A stretch of 64,000 bases of DNA from Flavivirga rizhaonensis (GTDB lineage: Bacteria; Bacteroidota; Bacteroidia; Flavobacteriales; Flavobacteriaceae). Positions within the stretch are counted from its first letter, which is position 1. Every line of letters begins with the position of its first letter. Made by a program: the position numbers and the translations under genes. Positions 61,807-64,000 of the stretch are shown here, one piece after another. The notes beneath the pieces are model-generated. The model was not told the origin of the DNA. It did no database searches and saw only the letters and a program-made list of their open reading frames with translations. The DNA is taken from contig NZ_SRSO01000002.1 in NCBI RefSeq assembly GCF_004791695.1, positions 1-64,000 on the forward strand, read 5' to 3'.

Positions 61807-62964
61807 ATGAAACACATTTTTATAATAGTTTGTGGCATAATTACAATTATAAGTTGCAACCAACCAACGAAACACGATATAAAAATCAATAAATATGTTG
61901 ATTTTTTAGAAAATAACAATAATACAGCAAAAGACTATATTCTTGATTTATTCGTAAACAATGACTTGGTAATTCTTTGTGAAAGAGACCATAGAGAAAA
62001 TACTCAATATGATTTTTTAAAAGAATTAATATCAGATTCAAGATTTATTAAAAATGTTGGAAATATTTTCTTTGAAACCGGTATGAGAAATCTTAATCCC
62101 GAGCTTAATGATTTTGTTCATTCAGAAAATTTATCTGAAAAAGAAGTGGAGGAAAAATTAATTGAACTTCAAAGAAAATCGGATTGTTTTCCTCTTTGGG
62201 AAATGTACAATTTCTATTACCAGAATAAAGAAATCTACACTATAAATCAATCCTTACCAAATCACGAAAAGATTAATATTTATCCAGTAGATGTAGCTGT
62301 GAACCTAGATTCCTTAAGTGTTGACTATTTAGAAGATTTTTGGAACGGCGATAGTGATAATAGGGACAAATTGATGGCCGAATATATTATCGAAAAATTT
62401 GAAAAAATTAAAAATTCCAATGCTAAAAGAAAAAAAGCCCTGGTGATAATGAATTATCGACATGCGTACAACAAAAATTTTCAAATGTCAAATAAAGAAA
62501 TGATCTATAATGTTGGAGCTTTTCTTTTTGAAAAGTACCCCAATAAAACAGCCAACGTTCTAATAAATTCCGTGATTATTCAAGGTGGTAAATGGGATGC
62601 TTCATTTAAAGTGGCAAATAATGAAGATTCCGGATTTGACTTCAAAAACTCGCCTTTTGGAGAAGATCATTTTGATATGTGGTCGTTCACAAAGCATGAC
62701 GACAAGTATCAAGATATGTTTACAGGGTTTATTTATTACAAAAAACCGGAAGATTTTAAATTGATTACAGGAGTAGAAGGCCTCATTGATACAACCTTTA
62801 TCCAAACTTATAAGAATAGGGTTAAGCTATGGCAACAAGTTAGTGAAAGAGAGCACCTATTAGATGATGATGAAATTTATAAAGAGTATGGTACAAAAAA
62901 CATACGACCACTCGAAAATATTGATTCTATATCATCTTTGATTAATAGGTGGATAATAAAATAA
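61807..62964 (+). CDS. Lipoprotein with EreA/ChaN-like domain, tentative
   Basis: A 385-residue lipoprotein (IISC, Cys17). LVILCERDHRENTQYDFLKEL, IFFETGMRNL and KALVIMNYRHAYNK resemble the His/Glu pattern of the erythromycin-esterase/ChaN/TIKI superfamily (core CERDHRENTQYD). A hydrolase or haem/ligand-binding role is possible; the assignment is weak. It is probably co-transcribed with the coiled-coil gene 22 bp downstream under site g. Confidence 0.5.
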   Translation: MKHIFIIVCGIITIISCNQPTKHDIKINKYVDFLENNNNTAKDYILDLFVNNDLVILCERDHRENTQYDFLKELISDSRFIKNVGNIFFETGMRNLNPELNDFVHSENLSEKEVEEKLIELQRKSDCFPLWEMYNFYYQNKEIYTINQSLPNHEKINIYPVDVAVNLDSLSVDYLEDFWNGDSDNRDKLMAEYIIEKFEKIKNSNAKRKKALVIMNYRHAYNKNFQMSNKEMIYNVGAFLFEKYPNKTANVLINSVIIQGGKWDASFKVANNEDSGFDFKNSPFGEDHFDMWSFTKHDDKYQDMFTGFIYYKKPEDFKLITGVEGLIDTTFIQTYKNRVKLWQQVSEREHLLDDDEIYKEYGTKNIRPLENIDSISSLINRWIIK

Positions 62965-62986
62965 AAAAAACATTTTAAATATACTC

Positions 62987-63439
62987 ATGAATAATTTAAA
63001 AAATAGACCCAAAGGGAATTATATACAGGAAGCCAGTTGGGAGGCACTTTATCTTTTAATTGAAAACTGGAAAAAGGACTTAGAATTTTATTTTTTTGAT
63101 ATAAAGTTTTTAGAAAATCTAATTGAAAGTCATTTTTCAGAACTTTTAGTTTGTCAAAATTTAGATGAATTAAGAGAGTTGAAAATTGAGGTTTTTGAAT
63201 TGCAAAACCAATGCGAGTATATCCTAAAATGTGTTCAAAATAACTTAGATAGTATTGTAGATATTGTCAATAACAAGTTTATTCATGATACCGCTCAATT
63301 TAGAATAGAAAGCAAACATCTTGAAGATAATATTCAAGTATTCATTACCAATGAACGAGAACTTAGAAGAACCATTTTTAGTATGATTAAAGATGTATTT
63401 GAAGGCAAAAAATCAAAAAATGTTTGGATGTTTAATTAA
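62987..63439 (+). CDS. Small coiled-coil protein of the stress island (third of three)
   Basis: A 150-residue helical protein with NWKKDLEFYFFDIKFLENLI near the N terminus, resembling the 42776 gene product, and long charged helices after it. Two Cys occur in the middle. Function unknown. It is followed 58 bp later by the DnaJ-like gene. Confidence 0.68.
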   Translation: MNNLKNRPKGNYIQEASWEALYLLIENWKKDLEFYFFDIKFLENLIESHFSELLVCQNLDELRELKIEVFELQNQCEYILKCVQNNLDSIVDIVNNKFIHDTAQFRIESKHLEDNIQVFITNERELRRTIFSMIKDVFEGKKSKNVWMFN

Positions 63440-63497
63440 ACTATTATTTAGGTTCAATTAAGTTGCTTTACAGTTAAATAACTTTAAAATTCAGTAT

Positions 63498-64000
63498 ATG
63501 TCGTTTATAGATTACTATAAAATACTTGGCATTACAAAAACGGCATCCGAAGCGGATATCAAAAAAGCGTATAGAAAATTAGCGCGTAAATATCATCCAG
63601 ATTTAAATCCGAATGATAAAGTAGCCGAAAAGAAATTCAAAGAAATAAACGAAGCCAATGAGGTATTAAGCAATCCCGAAAATCGTAAAAAATACGACCA
63701 ATATGGAGCGCATTGGCAACATGCTGAAGAATACGAAAAAGCTAAACAGCAGGAACAATATCAGAGACGCTATCAAGGAACATCAGGTCCTTATGCAGAA
63801 GAAGACTTTTCAGATTTTTTTGAGAGTATGTTTGGTGGTAGATCTTCTTCAGGAGCTAGAGGCAGACAAGTAAAATTTAGAGGACAGGATTTTAATGCCG
63901 AACTTCAACTTGATTTAAAGGACGTTTACACAACCCACAAACGCGCCTTAACCGTAAATAATAAAAATATTAGAATTACCATTCCGGCAGGGGTAGAGAA
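63498..64000 (+). CDS. DnaJ/CbpA-like co-chaperone, cut by window edge
   Basis: The open frame from ATG 63498 runs off the window (167 codons seen). The J domain (1-~68) has [15 protein letters not shown] with the HPD motif, followed by a Gly/Ser/Phe-rich region ([14 protein letters not shown]) and the start of the C-terminal substrate-binding domain ([15 protein letters not shown]). No zinc-finger Cys are seen before the CTD, so it is CbpA-type rather than DnaJ. It extends the chaperone content of the stress island. Confidence 0.9.
   Translation, partial: MSFIDYYKILGITKTASEADIKKAYRKLARKYHPDLNPNDKVAEKKFKEINEANEVLSNPENRKKYDQYGAHWQHAEEYEKAKQQEQYQRRYQGTSGPYAEEDFSDFFESMFGGRSSSGARGRQVKFRGQDFNAELQLDLKDVYTTHKRALTVNNKNIRITIPAGVE

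Noticed and set aside
43294..63439. Stress island as a prophage or conjugative element
   Set aside because: No integrase, phage structural or transfer genes are visible; contents are chaperones, Usp proteins and regulators only.

Overview
The window is chromosomal DNA from a member of the Flavobacteriaceae (Bacteroidota). The evidence is the low G+C content, -7 promoter boxes of the type TAnnTTTG, almost no Shine-Dalgarno sequences, a type IX secretion C-terminal signal, and families typical of the group (DUF3810, DUF4293, DUF1599, BT_3928, DUF6503). No rRNA, CRISPR array or prophage is visible. The left edge cuts an IS110-family transposase and the right edge cuts a DnaJ/CbpA-like gene.

Positions 1-41,000 are mostly housekeeping genes in short, often convergent units. 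They include a DEAD-box helicase with a long leader, an M48 protease, an rRNA/tRNA methyltransferase, a T9SS-secreted protein, PepD, YidD, CysS, FolE, a FadL-like porin, ProS, tRNA-Glu with rpsT, an AlkB/Ada-like alkylation-repair cluster with a decayed member, Rho with a long disordered insert, TruA, an MsbA-like exporter, CdaA, FolP, TpiA, PrmA and ClpS. Several small insertions interrupt this order. Examples are a GIY-YIG nuclease gene between two copies of a ~95-bp repeat, and a four-helix-bundle (23S IVS-type) gene between ~33-bp inverted repeats. Dispersed palindromic repeats lie in many gaps.

Positions 36,500-41,000 hold a sulfur-handling locus: a persulfide dioxygenase-rhodanese fusion, a TauE/SafE exporter, a two-part YeeE transporter, a heavy-metal-associated protein and a Crp/Fnr regulator. 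Two promoters there carry CRP-like palindromes placed exactly 23 nt (counted from the inner 12-mer) before the -7 box.

Positions 41,450-64,000 form a stress island. It has five two-domain universal stress proteins, Hsp20, a beta-CASP RNase, an ATP-cone nuclease, an eRF1-like protein, thioredoxin, a TerB-like protein, a site-2 protease with CBS domains, a MacAB-like exporter, small coiled-coil proteins, lipoproteins and a DnaJ-like protein. In its middle sits a two-component system: a histidine kinase with a LOV (blue-light, flavin) domain and a response regulator fused to a Crp/Fnr module. Nine sites matching TGAT-N4-ATCA (consensus TGATATATATCA; one has a relaxed half-site), plus one weaker site, recur in the intergenic gaps. 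In nearly all, a -7 box of the form TAnnTTAG or TAnnTTTAG begins exactly 23 nt after the site. This is the geometry of a class II FNR-type activator site. I infer a local regulon resembling, by analogy, the mycobacterial DosR dormancy regulon (Usp, alpha-crystallin, CBS proteins), but with a LOV kinase and an FNR-type response regulator. Two of these promoters drive no recognisable protein gene and instead precede hairpin-ended segments that look like small RNAs.
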